Below, piece by piece: positions 27,097-36,296 of a stretch of 64,000 bases of DNA (the stretch's first letter is position 1; every line of letters begins with the position of its first letter). A program made the translations under genes and the position numbers. The stretch is from Sinomonas sp. ASV486 (GTDB lineage Bacteria > Actinomycetota > Actinomycetes > Actinomycetales > Micrococcaceae). Where the stretch lies: assembly GCF_030908215.1 (NCBI RefSeq), contig NZ_JAVFJK010000012.1, positions 95,662 through 159,661 of the forward strand, given 5' to 3'. The notes beneath the pieces are model-generated. The model saw nothing but the letters and a program-made list of their open reading frames with translations, searched no databases and was not told the origin of the DNA.

Positions 27097-27915
27097 ATGG
27101 CGCCCATGGAGCGCGAAACCGGCAGCACCGTCTCCCCTCGTCCCCGGGCTCCTGAAGCGGAGGAACGTCCGCTCGCGCTGATCACGGGAGTCGGGCGCAC
27201 GGTCGGGATCGGGGCGGGCATCGCGCGGGAGCTTGCCCGGCAGGGCTGGGACCTCGCACTCTCCTATTGGCGCCCGTACGACGCGCGGATGCCGTGGGGA
27301 GTCCAGACGCACGACGCCGAGCGGCTGGCCCAGGAGCTCCGCGACGTTGGCGCGTCGGTCACCGCGGTCGAGGCCGATCTTTCTGACCCCGCCGTCCCTG
27401 CGCGGCTCCTGGCCCAGATCCGGGCCGAGCGCCCGGTCAGGGCGCTCGTGCTGAGCCACGCGGAATCCGTGGATTCATCGCTCATGGACACGAGCCTCGA
27501 CTCCTTCGACCGGCACTTCGCAGTCAACGCGAGGGCCTCGTGGCTCCTGATCCGGGCCTTCGCGGAGCAGTTCCCGGACGAGTGGCACGGACTGGGACGA
27601 ATTGTGGCCCTGACCTCCGACCACACCGTCAGAAATATGCCGTACGGGGCAAGCAAGGGTGCTCTGGATCGCATCGTGTTGGCCGCGGCCCGCGAACTCG
27701 CAGACGAAGGCATCGCGGCGAATGTGATCAACCCGGGTCCCGTGGACACGGGCTGGATGGACGACGAGACGAGGGAGTCCCTCACGGCCCGCCAGCCGTG
27801 GGGCCGGCTTGGGACGCCGCGGGATGTGGCAGGTGTGGTGGCCTTCCTCCTCAGCGCACCCGGTGGCTGGATCAACGGCCAGCTCATCAAGGCCGATGGA
27901 GGATTCTCGGCCTGA
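27097..27915 (+). CDS. SDR family oxidoreductase
   Basis: NAD(P)-dependent short-chain dehydrogenase. ALITGVGRTVGIGAGIARELA is an atypical cofactor loop (TGxGRxxGIG, as in 3-ketoacyl-reductase-like proteins). The catalytic Tyr and Lys are in MPYGASKGALDRI, with Ser in ALTSDH. The C-terminus has GRLGTPRDVAGVVAFLLS and GQLIKADGGFS, as in FabG-like enzymes. Starts at 27097 and 27106 are both possible; the frame opens much further upstream inside the previous gene. Substrate unknown. Confidence 0.85.
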   Translation: MAPMERETGSTVSPRPRAPEAEERPLALITGVGRTVGIGAGIARELARQGWDLALSYWRPYDARMPWGVQTHDAERLAQELRDVGASVTAVEADLSDPAVPARLLAQIRAERPVRALVLSHAESVDSSLMDTSLDSFDRHFAVNARASWLLIRAFAEQFPDEWHGLGRIVALTSDHTVRNMPYGASKGALDRIVLAAARELADEGIAANVINPGPVDTGWMDDETRESLTARQPWGRLGTPRDVAGVVAFLLSAPGGWINGQLIKADGGFSA

Positions 27916-27987
27916 AACATGCAACTCAGGGAATTAGAGATATTCGATGGATCGCATCTTGGGAGGAAGTGGGTCCCTCCGCTCCGA

Positions 27988-29625
27988 TCAGTGGGACGAA
28001 GCGATCTCGGGGTTGACCGGAGCCAGCAGGTCCGGTGCCCCACGGCCATGCTCGTCCGGTGTCCCACTGTCGTCGGGCGTCCGGTTGCGGAGGAACGCCG
28101 CGAGGACGATTGCGGCGACGCCGGCCGCCGCGGCCACGAGGAACGCAGCGCGGAATCCAGCCATGGCAGCCTCCGGGGCTGGCATGCTCGCCGCAGCGCC
28201 GCGCGCGGTCCCCGCCATGACGGCGACGAGCAGCGCCGTCCCGGCAGCACCGGCAACCTGCTGGAGGGTGTTCAGGATTGCCGAGCCGTGGCTGTAGAGG
28301 CGCGGTGGGAGCGGGTTGAGGCCGGACGTGAAGGTGGGGGTGAACAAGAGGGAGAGCCCCATCGAGAGCACCACGTGGAGGCCCATCGCGAACCACACGG
28401 AGGTGTCCGGGCGGAGGAAGGCGAGGGCCACGAGCACGGCCGTGATGAGCGAGGTGCCTGTGACCGTGAGCGGCACGGGGCCCACCCGGTCGAACCACTT
28501 CCCCACCGTTGGCGCAAGCAGGCCCATCACGAGGCCTCCGGGCAGCAGGAGGAGCCCGGTACCCAGGGTGTCGAGCCCGCGCAGCTCCTGCAGGTACAGC
28601 GGGAGCAGGATCACCACGCCGAACAGCGCCATCATGCCCACCATGAGCAGGGCCGTGGCGATCGTGTACATCGGATACGTGAACGCGCGCAGGTCAAGCA
28701 ACGGCGAGCCCGAGCGCTGGAGCGCGAGCTGCCGCAGGACGAAGAGCACGAGTGCGACGCCGCCCACCGCAAGAGGAACCACCGGGCCCAGGCCGCCGGT
28801 GCCGTCTCCGCCGATCTGGCTGAGCCCGTAGACCACCCCGCCGAACGCCGGAACCGAGAGCAGGGCCGAGAGGACGTCCAGAACCGGCCGCTCGCCGTCG
28901 GACGTCGCGGGAAGCTTCGCCGCGCCGAACAGCAGCGCGGCGACGGCGATCGGCAGGACTGCGAGGAACATGAAGCGCCACGAGAAGTACTGGAGGATGA
29001 GGCCGGAGATGGTCGGACCGAGGGCCGGGGCCACTGAGATCACGATGCTCACCGTGCCCATGACCTGGCCTCGGCGCGGGATCGGGATGAGGTTCAGCAC
29101 GCTCGTCATGAGCAGCGGCATCATGATGGCTGTTCCGGAGGCCTGGACCACGCGTGCGAGGAGCAGGATCCCGAAGCCCGGTGAAACGGCCGCGAGCAGC
29201 GTGCCGGCACTGAACAGGCCCATCGCGAGGATGTACACGGTGCGGAGGCTGAGGCGCTGCAGCAGGAATCCGGTGGTCGGGATGACCACGGACATCGTGA
29301 GCATGAACGCCGTGGCGAGCCACTGGACGGTCGGCGCGTCCACATGCAGCTCGCCCATGAGCCGCTGAAGGGCCACGTTCATGATCGTCTCGTTCAAGAT
29401 CACCACGAACGCCGCAACGACCAGGACGGTGACGACGAGTCTGGTCTCGGGCGTGATCTGGTGCTGCTCGCGCGCGCTTCGGGGGTGTCCGGCGGCCGAC
29501 GGCGAGGGGTGCTCGGGTGCGGAGGGCAAAGGGACTCCTGGGACGGATTGGTCTGGGAAGCGTCTGTGGGGTCCAACCGTGTCCGGGGCGCGGTGATTCC
29601 CGATGGGCGGGACGCAGGCCTCCAT
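27988..29625 (-). CDS. MFS multidrug exporter, DHA2 (EmrB/QacA-like) family
   Basis: Proton-driven drug exporter. The 545-residue protein has about 14 helices, the DHA2 helix-1 signature VVILNETIMNVALQRLM, motif A-like region at LLQRLSLRTVY, and motif C-like SVAPALGPTISGLI in the fifth helix. The N-terminus to residue 60 is Pro/His-rich and unlikely to be structured. The ATG at 29625 has no ribosome site; a TTG at 29529 does have AGGAG 5 bases ahead and is a good alternative. Substrate not predictable. Confidence 0.88.
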   Translation of the reverse strand: MEACVPPIGNHRAPDTVGPHRRFPDQSVPGVPLPSAPEHPSPSAAGHPRSAREQHQITPETRLVVTVLVVAAFVVILNETIMNVALQRLMGELHVDAPTVQWLATAFMLTMSVVIPTTGFLLQRLSLRTVYILAMGLFSAGTLLAAVSPGFGILLLARVVQASGTAIMMPLLMTSVLNLIPIPRRGQVMGTVSIVISVAPALGPTISGLILQYFSWRFMFLAVLPIAVAALLFGAAKLPATSDGERPVLDVLSALLSVPAFGGVVYGLSQIGGDGTGGLGPVVPLAVGGVALVLFVLRQLALQRSGSPLLDLRAFTYPMYTIATALLMVGMMALFGVVILLPLYLQELRGLDTLGTGLLLLPGGLVMGLLAPTVGKWFDRVGPVPLTVTGTSLITAVLVALAFLRPDTSVWFAMGLHVVLSMGLSLLFTPTFTSGLNPLPPRLYSHGSAILNTLQQVAGAAGTALLVAVMAGTARGAAASMPAPEAAMAGFRAAFLVAAAAGVAAIVLAAFLRNRTPDDSGTPDEHGRGAPDLLAPVNPEIASSH

Positions 29626-29671
29626 TGTCCCAGACGTGGGGGAGCAACACCCTGCGGATTGACCCGGGGCG

Positions 29672-31261
29672 TCAGGCCCCGCGGATGTTCCTCGCGCGGT
29701 AGCCCGTGAAGGCGACGGCGAGGAGGGCCGCGGTGATGGCGACGATCCACCACACGGGTGCCCAGTCGGCGTCGGCCGCCGTCACGCGGGGGATGACGTG
29801 GAACGGGCTGGTGCCGAGCAGCCAGTCCGGCGCCTTGAGCAGGGGGCCGAAGAGCGTCAGGATGAGCCAGTACACGACGAGCAGCCACGCGATCCAACGG
29901 AACGTCGGAATCAACCCGACCAGGGCAAGCCCTACGGCCGCCGCGAGCCACAGTGGGGGAACCGTCGCGAGAGACTGCCGCACAACGTCCGCGACGTCGA
30001 TCTGGGCGCCCGTCGAGGCAGCGGTGGCCGCGAGGACGACGCCGCCGACCGCCACCGTGACGGCCGGCGCCACGAGCGCCACGGCCGCCGCAGGGGCGAA
30101 GTAGCCCTGCCGCGAGACAGCGGCCGAGAGAAGCCACTCCGCGTGGCCCTCGTCCTCCTCGGCAGCGAACCGTGCGGCGATCTGGATCCCGAACGCTGCG
30201 CCGGTCATCGACAGCATGAGCAGGAGCATCGCGACGAACGTGAGGGTGAGGTCCGCCTCCGTTGTGGCGCGCGCGGCCAGGAGCTGACGGATGAACGCGT
30301 TGCCCTCATAGAAGTCGCGCATGGTGCCGGTGACGAGCCCGAAGACGAAGCCGAGGAATGCGAAGGTCGCCAACCACGTGAGCGTCGGTGCGCGGTTGAG
30401 CGCGGCCGTGTGCCCCCAGATCCCGGCGCCCCACCGAGGCGGCCCGGGCCGCTGGCCCACCAGGCCGCCGCCGAAGTCCCGCCGACGCGAGAGCCACCCT
30501 CCGGCCGCCGCCGTCACGAGGCCGGCCAGGACGAGCAAGCCCCAGGGGAGTACATTGCGCTCCGAGGCCGGCCGGACGAGCTCCGCCCAGCCCATGGGGC
30601 TGGTCCACAGCATCCACTCCCCGCCCGAGAGCGTGTCCGCCACGCCCCGGAGCACGTAGCTCACCACGAGGACGCCGGCCGCGAGGGTGTTGGCCGTGCG
30701 CGCGTACGCCCCGATCTGCGAGGTCACAGCCGCCACCCCTGCGAACGCGATCCCCATGCCCCCGATGAGGCCGCCGAGCGCGAGCGCCTCGTCTGCCCGC
30801 GCGCCCGACGCCGTCAGGGTGCCGCCGATCGCGAGGGCCACCGCCGCCGAGGCGAGCCACGCGAGCAGGACGGCGGAGGCGAGCCGCGCGTGCGGACCCA
30901 CTACCCCCGAATCGATGAGCTCGGCCTCCCCCGAGTCCTCCGCGGCGCGCGCGTGCCGCGTCACAGCGAACACTGCCATGAGCGCGGCAAAGAACATGCC
31001 GAAGACCTGGATGCGCCACGTCGTGAAGCCAAAGGCGTTGTCCAGATGGTGTGCGGGCCCGATGAGGAGCATGAATGCGGGGTTGGCGCTCAGGCTGAGT
31101 TCGAGGGCCTTGGCCTCCTGCGGGGTCTCGAACACGGTCGAGTAGCTGTTGTAGACCGCGAAGGGGAAGAACGCGATGATGAGGACCCACGGCGCGAGCT
31201 TGAACCTGTCGATGCGCAGTGCGAGGAGCAGCAGGCGCCATGTCCCCGCGAACGCCGTCAT
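29672..31261 (-). CDS. ABC-2 type permease, antibiotic exporter-like
   Basis: Membrane part of a type-2 ABC exporter. The 529-residue protein has about 12 hydrophobic segments in two halves, with RFAAEEDEGHAEWLLSAAVSR, the conserved cytoplasmic loop of the putative polyketide/tetronasin exporter permeases. Its start overlaps the stop of the ATPase gene by 4 bases, so they are translated together. It is followed after 46 bases by the MFS exporter in the same direction. Confidence 0.88.
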   Translation of the reverse strand: MTAFAGTWRLLLLALRIDRFKLAPWVLIIAFFPFAVYNSYSTVFETPQEAKALELSLSANPAFMLLIGPAHHLDNAFGFTTWRIQVFGMFFAALMAVFAVTRHARAAEDSGEAELIDSGVVGPHARLASAVLLAWLASAAVALAIGGTLTASGARADEALALGGLIGGMGIAFAGVAAVTSQIGAYARTANTLAAGVLVVSYVLRGVADTLSGGEWMLWTSPMGWAELVRPASERNVLPWGLLVLAGLVTAAAGGWLSRRRDFGGGLVGQRPGPPRWGAGIWGHTAALNRAPTLTWLATFAFLGFVFGLVTGTMRDFYEGNAFIRQLLAARATTEADLTLTFVAMLLLMLSMTGAAFGIQIAARFAAEEDEGHAEWLLSAAVSRQGYFAPAAAVALVAPAVTVAVGGVVLAATAASTGAQIDVADVVRQSLATVPPLWLAAAVGLALVGLIPTFRWIAWLLVVYWLILTLFGPLLKAPDWLLGTSPFHVIPRVTAADADWAPVWWIVAITAALLAVAFTGYRARNIRGA

Positions 31262-32247
31262 GGTGCCTCCTCCGGCGAGTCCCCGCGGTGGCGACCGTGC
31301 CCGCGGGGGTGCGGGGCGGCGTCGTGCGTCTGATCCCCTCTCTCGGAGGCGGCCGACGGCGGGAGCCTCTCGCCGTAGTGCTGGAGGAACAGGTCCTCGA
31401 GGCTCGGCGGCGTGACAGTGAGCGCACGGACGCCGTGCGCGGCGAGGGCGTTCATGGCGGGGCCGAGCCCGTCGGCGTCGACGCTGAAGCGGACCCGATG
31501 GTCCTCGACGCGCAGGTCAGCGACGCCCGGGAGAGAGCTGAGCTCCGCCCCTCCATCCTCGAGCGTCGCGGCCACATTGGTGCGGGCGTGGAAGCGCATC
31601 TGCTCGAGTGTCCCGGTCTCGACGACCCTGCCCTGGCGGATGATGCTGATGCGGTCTGAGAGGGCCTCGACTTCCGACAGGATGTGGCTCGAGAGCAGCA
31701 CACTGCGACCGGCCGCCTTCTCGCCCCGGATCTCCTCGCGGAACAGCGCCTCCATGAGCGGATCGAGGCCCGCGGTTGGCTCATCGAGGATGAGGAGCTC
31801 GGCGCGCGAGGCCAGCGCCGCTACGATGGCGACCTTCTGCCGGTTGCCCTTCGAGTAGGTGCGCCCACGCTTGGTCGGGTCGAGTTCGAACGTGTCGATG
31901 AGCTGAGCCCGGCGCGCCTCGTCGAGGCCGCCGCGGAGCCGGCCGAGGAGATCGATGGCCTGGCCGCCGGTCAGGCTCGGCCACAGGCTCACATCACCGG
32001 GCACGTACGCGACGCGGCGGTGGAGCTCGACGACGTCGCGCCACGGATTGCCGCCAAGCAGCTCGACATGGCCTGCCTCGGCCCGAAGGAGGCCCAGCAG
32101 GACGCGCAGCGTTGTGGACTTGCCGGCGCCGTTCGGTCCCAGGAATCCGAGGACCTCGCCCTCGCGGACCTCCAGATCGAGGCCGTCGAGGGCACGTACG
32201 GATCCGAAGGTCTTCACGAGGCCAGTGATGCTCACCGGGGTGCTCAT
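31258..32247 (-). CDS. ABC exporter ATP-binding protein
   Basis: Nucleotide-binding subunit partnering the ABC-2 permease. Walker A is GPNGAGKST near residue 38, the signature is the BcrA-type YSKGNRQKV in place of LSGGQ, and Walker B is [13 protein letters not shown] with the switch SSHILSEVEALSD. A C-terminal accessory domain of about 100 residues ends in a His/Arg-rich tail. This pattern is that of the DrrA/TnrB2 antibiotic exporters. The exported compound is unknown. Confidence 0.92.
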   Translation of the reverse strand: MSTPVSITGLVKTFGSVRALDGLDLEVREGEVLGFLGPNGAGKSTTLRVLLGLLRAEAGHVELLGGNPWRDVVELHRRVAYVPGDVSLWPSLTGGQAIDLLGRLRGGLDEARRAQLIDTFELDPTKRGRTYSKGNRQKVAIVAALASRAELLILDEPTAGLDPLMEALFREEIRGEKAAGRSVLLSSHILSEVEALSDRISIIRQGRVVETGTLEQMRFHARTNVAATLEDGGAELSSLPGVADLRVEDHRVRFSVDADGLGPAMNALAAHGVRALTVTPPSLEDLFLQHYGERLPPSAASERGDQTHDAAPHPRGHGRHRGDSPEEAP

Positions 32248-32337
32248 GGTGTGATCGTAGGCCGCGCCGCCGACACGCGGGAGGGACTGGCGACCTGTGT
32301 GCGGGAGGGAGCACGCGGCGTCGTGCGGCTAGGCGCG

Positions 32338-32781
32338 TCAGGCGAGGTCGTACACGACGATCGTGGTGCCCGGCTCGAGACGCCCTCCCGTTGAGCGGTA
32401 CGCAGCGAGGGCGGCCTCGTTGTCGTGCTCGGTTCCGGTCCACATGCCGTAGCAGCCGCCCTCACGGGCGATCTCCGCGAGGGCGCCGACGAGGTGGGAG
32501 GCAACCCCGCGGCGTCGCCAGTCCTCGGCAACTGCGAGCTCGTACAGGAACATCTCAGTGCCCTTGTCCGGGTGGGTCATCTCGACGCCGCTGACGAAGC
32601 CGACCGCTCGGCCGTCCGGGCCCTCTGCAAGCAGCAGGTGGTGGCCGGGCTTGGCGAGGAAGTCGCGCGCCCCGGCTTCCGTGATCGGGCCGTCGAACAG
32701 TCCGGACGCGGCCGTGAGGCGGTACGCGTCGCCCCGCGTGAGGCGGCGGATTGTGATGTTCGGCGCGCTGTTCGCGTCCAC
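32338..32781 (-). CDS. GNAT acetyltransferase, AAC(3)-I-like
   Basis: The 147-residue protein is one GNAT domain with EMFLYELAVAEDWRRRGVAS as the acetyl-CoA binding core and ALAAYRSTGG at the end. The layout (LYELAV, RRRGVAS, WTGTEHDNEAALAAY) resembles aminoglycoside 3-N-acetyltransferase type I and related chromosomal enzymes. It need not confer resistance; substrate is not shown. It stands alone between the ABC exporter and the next plus-strand gene. Confidence 0.8.
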   Translation of the reverse strand: MDANSAPNITIRRLTRGDAYRLTAASGLFDGPITEAGARDFLAKPGHHLLLAEGPDGRAVGFVSGVEMTHPDKGTEMFLYELAVAEDWRRRGVASHLVGALAEIAREGGCYGMWTGTEHDNEAALAAYRSTGGRLEPGTTIVVYDLA

Positions 32782-32967
32782 AGCGCCGAGCCTACGCCGC
32801 TCCCGGCGCGAGATGAACGGGAGGCGAACCGAACATCAACTGCGGCTTGCTAGACTCGAACAGCTGAGCCCTCCCCGGCTCGCCAACCCACATGATCATC
32901 CGGAACGGACGCCGTTGCTGAGCGCCCGGAACCGGCGTGCGCCCGAAAAGAGGAGACCTCAACCCTC

Positions 32968-34389
32968 ATGACAGCCTTGGCCGAGCCCGACTACTACGAC
33001 GACTCCGACTACCGCTCCGAGCTCGATGCAAAGTATGAGGAGGGCTTCGGGCAGAGTTCTCAGTTCGACGACGAGGACGACGACGGCCTCGACGACCTCT
33101 TCTCCGGGCTCTTCGACGACGATGAGGACGACGACGACTTCGCGCCCGTCAAGCCGAAGTCCGCGCCGAAGAGGGCCGCGGCCAAGGCGACAGCGAGCTC
33201 GGTCACGACGGCCCCGCGCACCGTCCCGGATACCAAGATGATCACGACCTCTGTTTCGCGTGCGCCCGAGCCGGTGATCGTGGTCGAGGTTCATGTCGCG
33301 GACGCTGCGCCCGTTGAGGTTTCAGTGCTCGAGGCGCCCGCGGTGGATGTGCCCCGTGAGGACGTACCCCGGGTGCAATCCCCAGCGGTGGAGGACCTAG
33401 GCGTCGAGACCCTCCCGGGTGATGATTCGCCGGTGGATGCCGTCCGCGGTGAGGCTGAGCGGGCGTGTGCCGCTGCCGACGACGCCGCGGCCGCGGCGAA
33501 GCGGGCCGTCACCGATGCCGTCGCGAAGGCGGCTGCGGCCAAGGCTGCGGCTGCCGAGGCATCCGCCGCGGAGCAGGCGGCCCAGGACGCGCTGGCCGCC
33601 TCCGCCGCTGCCGCGGAGATTGCGGAGCGGGCCGCCGCCGAACTCGAGCTTGCGCTGTCGATTCAGTCTGCTGCGGTCGCAGAGGCGACGCAGGACATGA
33701 CCTCGGCGTCGCAGGAGGTGACTTCGGCGTCGGTGGGGGTGACTTCGGCGTCGGTAGGGGTGACCTCGGCGTCAGTGGGGGTGACTTCGGCGAGTGTGGA
33801 GCCCGAGTTCGCGGCGCACATCGCTCCCGTCAACCAGCACGTCGAGTTCCTGCGCAAGCTGCGCCCCGGCTTCGAGGTCCCGTACGTGGACCCGATCCAC
33901 TCCGTGGACGAGTGCCGGATCGTGAGCCTCTTCTCCAACACGGGTGAGGCTGATCCGCGCGGCTATGTGTGGGCGGGCGACGACGCCGCGGCCACCCGGC
34001 TCCTCGGTCTCCAGTACCAGCTCGGCCTGCGGCCCGAGTGGATCATGCCGTGGAACGCCTACCCGTGGTTCACCCCGGGTGAGGTCAATGGCAAGCTCAC
34101 CCCGGAGCAGCTGCACGCGGGCCTCAAGCCGCTCCTGGCGTTCCTCAAGACGGTGCCGCGCGCCTCGGCCATCGTCGCGCACGGCACGGAGGCGAACCGC
34201 CTCGCACAGATGCTGCTCAAGACGGACAACCCGCTCATCTGGCGCCGCGGCCTCAAGGTCTACAAGGCCCGCTCGCTGCACGGACGCGCGTTCGCGGGCT
34301 CGAAGGAGCGCCAGACCGAGTGGCTCATCGACATGGGCCGTGCCTACGCCGACGCGATGGCGCGCGCAGGCCTCAAGTCCGGCAGGTAG
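32968..34389 (+). CDS. Uracil-DNA-glycosylase-like protein with long acidic/low-complexity N-terminal extension
   Basis: The last ~195 of 473 residues (from about VNQHVEFLRKLRPG) match the compact actinobacterial proteins usually named uracil-DNA glycosylase, with SNTGEADPRGYV, MPWNAYPWF and HGTEANRL. I infer a UDG-like fold from these and do not see classical DPYHG or GQDPYH motifs. The front part is unusual: 50 residues very rich in Asp/Glu, a Lys/Ala linker, an Ala-rich helix (about 155-235), and five 7-residue VTSASVG-type repeats from a 21-bp DNA repeat. The only ribosome site, GAGGAG, lies 14 bases before ATG 32968, a long spacing. Enzymatic activity is uncertain. Confidence 0.7.
   Translation: MTALAEPDYYDDSDYRSELDAKYEEGFGQSSQFDDEDDDGLDDLFSGLFDDDEDDDDFAPVKPKSAPKRAAAKATASSVTTAPRTVPDTKMITTSVSRAPEPVIVVEVHVADAAPVEVSVLEAPAVDVPREDVPRVQSPAVEDLGVETLPGDDSPVDAVRGEAERACAAADDAAAAAKRAVTDAVAKAAAAKAAAAEASAAEQAAQDALAASAAAAEIAERAAAELELALSIQSAAVAEATQDMTSASQEVTSASVGVTSASVGVTSASVGVTSASVEPEFAAHIAPVNQHVEFLRKLRPGFEVPYVDPIHSVDECRIVSLFSNTGEADPRGYVWAGDDAAATRLLGLQYQLGLRPEWIMPWNAYPWFTPGEVNGKLTPEQLHAGLKPLLAFLKTVPRASAIVAHGTEANRLAQMLLKTDNPLIWRRGLKVYKARSLHGRAFAGSKERQTEWLIDMGRAYADAMARAGLKSGR
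33697..33801 (+). repeat. 21-bp tandem repeat, five units, coding
   Basis: Five in-frame units related to GTGACTTCGGCGTCGGTGGG lie back to back at 33697, 33718, 33739, 33760 and 33781. They encode MTSASQE, VTSASVG three times, and VTSASVE. Units differ by few bases, so the array is recent and may vary in copy number. Confidence 0.9.
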
Positions 34390-34413
34390 CCGGCGGAGCA
34401 CCCCAAAAGAAAG

Positions 34414-34453
34414 GAAGCGCACGACGCCGGTCCTCGCCGGCGTCGTGCGCTTC
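34414..34453. terminator. Bidirectional hairpin terminator
   Basis: GAAGCGCACGACGCCGG and its perfect complement (17 bp) enclose a 6-base loop between two convergent genes. An A-run precedes it and TTC-AGTT follows, so it can serve both strands. Confidence 0.85.
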
Positions 34454-34468
34454 AGTTGCTCTTCGATA

Positions 34469-34615
34469 CTACTTGCTGCGCGGCTTGCGCAGGTGCGCCA
34501 CGGGATCGGCGTCGAGCGTGATGGCCCTCCTGGCCTTCTTCGCCGCGCGCTGCTCCTTGAGCGACTTTGAAGGCTTTTTGTGGGCTTCAGGCTGGTGAGG
34601 CTGCTTGTCAGGCAT
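34469..34615 (-). CDS. Small basic hypothetical protein
   Basis: Forty-eight residues, MPDKQPHQPEAHKKPSKSLK at the start and HLRKPRSK at the end, very rich in Lys, Arg and Pro and without a hydrophobic segment. The AAAGGAG site in front of ATG 34615 is strong, and a terminator lies just past the stop, which argues for a real gene. I recall similar short Lys-rich proteins (KxLKEQRAAKKARR) in relatives, but no function is known. Nucleic-acid binding is a guess from charge. It is divergent from the S4 gene. Confidence 0.75.
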   Translation of the reverse strand: MPDKQPHQPEAHKKPSKSLKEQRAAKKARRAITLDADPVAHLRKPRSK

Positions 34616-34679
34616 GTCAGAACTCCTTTGGTCATCCCCCCGATTCACACGACAATACGCCGGTAAGATGCTTGGCACC

Positions 34680-35081
34680 ATGCCCCCTCCGAATGCACCT
34701 GCCCCGTCATCATCAGCCGTCAGGATCGACTCCTGGCTCTGGGCCGTGCGAGCGTTCAAGACCCGCTCTGCCGCGACCGCCGCGTGCCGTGCGGGGCATG
34801 TGCGGCTCAACGGGAACCCGGTCAAGGCGTCACAGACGGTGGTCCCCGGCGACACCGTCGGCGTGCGCCAGCCCGGGTTCGAGCGCCTCCTTGAGGTGCA
34901 CGTGCTGATCGTCAAGCGCGTCGGCGCCGAGGCCGCGTCGCGGTGCTACACCGACCACACGCCCGAGCGGCCGCCCGCGCCGTTCCTGGGCCTCCCGCAG
35001 CGGGATCGCGGGGCCGGTCGGCCCACCAAGAAGGACCGGCGGGAGATGGAGAGGCTGCGGGGGGAGACCCACGGCGACTGA
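34680..35081 (+). CDS. RNA-binding S4 domain protein (Hsp15-like)
   Basis: Small RNA-binding protein like heat-shock protein Hsp15, which binds stalled 50S subunits. The S4 motif covers VRIDSWLWAVRAFKTRS, ACRAGHVRLNGNPVKAS and GDTVGVRQ, followed by a basic tail (GRPTKKDRREMERLRGE). The 133-residue frame can begin at ATG 34668 or 34680; neither has a good ribosome site. The preceding ACAATAC is a possible -10, so a short leader is likely. Confidence 0.88.
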   Translation: MPPPNAPAPSSSAVRIDSWLWAVRAFKTRSAATAACRAGHVRLNGNPVKASQTVVPGDTVGVRQPGFERLLEVHVLIVKRVGAEAASRCYTDHTPERPPAPFLGLPQRDRGAGRPTKKDRREMERLRGETHGD

Positions 35082-35145
35082 GGGTGAACCCCGCAGAGCG
35101 CCGAATGCTCCGAAAGAACCGAGGCACGGCAACAAGGAGGATGCG

Positions 35146-36138
35146 ATGGTGCGCGCAGCCCAGACGATGCAGGCGGCGTTTGTACGTGAGCTCGGCGGTG
35201 CGGAGAAGATCGAGGTTGGGCGGCTGCCCGTTCCGGACGCGGGGCCGACGGACTTGCTCGTGCGGATGGAGGCCAGCGCCGTCAACCACGTGGACCTGTT
35301 CGTGCGGTCCGGCGCGTACCAGACCAAGACGCCGTTCCCCTTCGTGATCGGCCGGGACCTCGTGGGCACCGTCGAGGCAACAGGCCCGGGCGTGGTCGGC
35401 TTCTCCCCGGGGGACCGCGTCTGGACCAACAGTCTGGGCCACGCAGGGCGGCAGGGTGCGTTCTCCGAGTACGCGGTGGTCGGCGCCGACCGGCTCTACA
35501 CTTTGCCCGACGGCGTGGACCCCTCCGACGCGGCGCCCGTGCTGCATGCCACGGCAACCGCACACATCGGCCTCGTGCGGGAGGCAGCGCTGCAGCCCGG
35601 CGAGACGGTGTTCATCGCCGGGGGCGGCGGCGCGGTCGGGAGCGCGACCATCCAGCTCGCGAGGGCCATGGGTGCCCACGTGGTCACCTCGGCGTCAGCG
35701 GACGACGGCGAGTGGTGCCGGTCGCTCGGGGCGGACGTCACGCTGGACTACCGGGACCCGGACCTCGCCGTGAAGATCGGCCATGCCGCACCTGCCGGCG
35801 TTGATGTCTGGTGGGACAACAGCGGGCACCACGACTTCGAGGTGACGCTGCCTCTCCTTCGCCAGGGCGCGCGCGTGATCATGATGGCAGGCATGGCTGC
35901 AGCCCCGATTCTGCCCGTGGGTGCCCTGTACACCCGGGACGCCAAGCTCTGCGGATTCGCCATCAGCAACGCCTCGGTCTCGGACCTGGCCGGTGCGGCG
36001 AGGGTTATCAACAGCCTTCTGGCTGAAGGCGGCCTCGTGTCCCGGGTCGGGGCAACGTTCCGCCTCGCCGATGCGGCCAAAGCCCACGAGGCGTTGGAAT
36101 CCGGAGACGTCCGTGGCCGGGTGCTGGTGGTCCCGTGA
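35146..36138 (+). CDS. Zinc-type alcohol dehydrogenase/quinone reductase-like oxidoreductase
   Basis: MDR-superfamily NADPH-dependent reductase. The 330-residue protein has NHVDLFVRSGAYQ and the cofactor loop FIAGGGGAVGSATIQLARAMGA. It lacks the structural-zinc Cys cluster, so it belongs to the zeta-crystallin/quinone oxidoreductase type rather than true alcohol dehydrogenases. ATG 35146 follows AAGGAGG. A hairpin at 36158-36184 ends it. Substrate unknown; nearness to the aromatic catabolism genes may be chance. Confidence 0.88.
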   Translation: MVRAAQTMQAAFVRELGGAEKIEVGRLPVPDAGPTDLLVRMEASAVNHVDLFVRSGAYQTKTPFPFVIGRDLVGTVEATGPGVVGFSPGDRVWTNSLGHAGRQGAFSEYAVVGADRLYTLPDGVDPSDAAPVLHATATAHIGLVREAALQPGETVFIAGGGGAVGSATIQLARAMGAHVVTSASADDGEWCRSLGADVTLDYRDPDLAVKIGHAAPAGVDVWWDNSGHHDFEVTLPLLRQGARVIMMAGMAAAPILPVGALYTRDAKLCGFAISNASVSDLAGAARVINSLLAEGGLVSRVGATFRLADAAKAHEALESGDVRGRVLVVP

Positions 36139-36157
36139 ACTGAGCCTGGTCAAGGCC

Positions 36158-36184
36158 GGGTGGGGAGCACTAGGGTCCCCACCC
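36158..36184 (+). terminator. Hairpin terminator
   Basis: GGGTGGGGA pairs with TCCCCACCC around a 9-base loop, 20 bases after the quinone reductase stop. No T-run follows. Confidence 0.65.
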
Positions 36185-36296
36185 GTCCGCCCGAAAGCTG
36201 CAGGCCGAGGCCCTCAGTCGATGGCCCGTCCTTGCCCTCGGGGCTGAAGGCCGTGGTCACCGCAGCGACCGCCAGGATGCCCGCCCAGAAGGGTCC

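Noticed and set aside
33697..33801. CRISPR-like array
   Set aside because: The 21-bp units are contiguous without spacers and lie in frame in a coding region.
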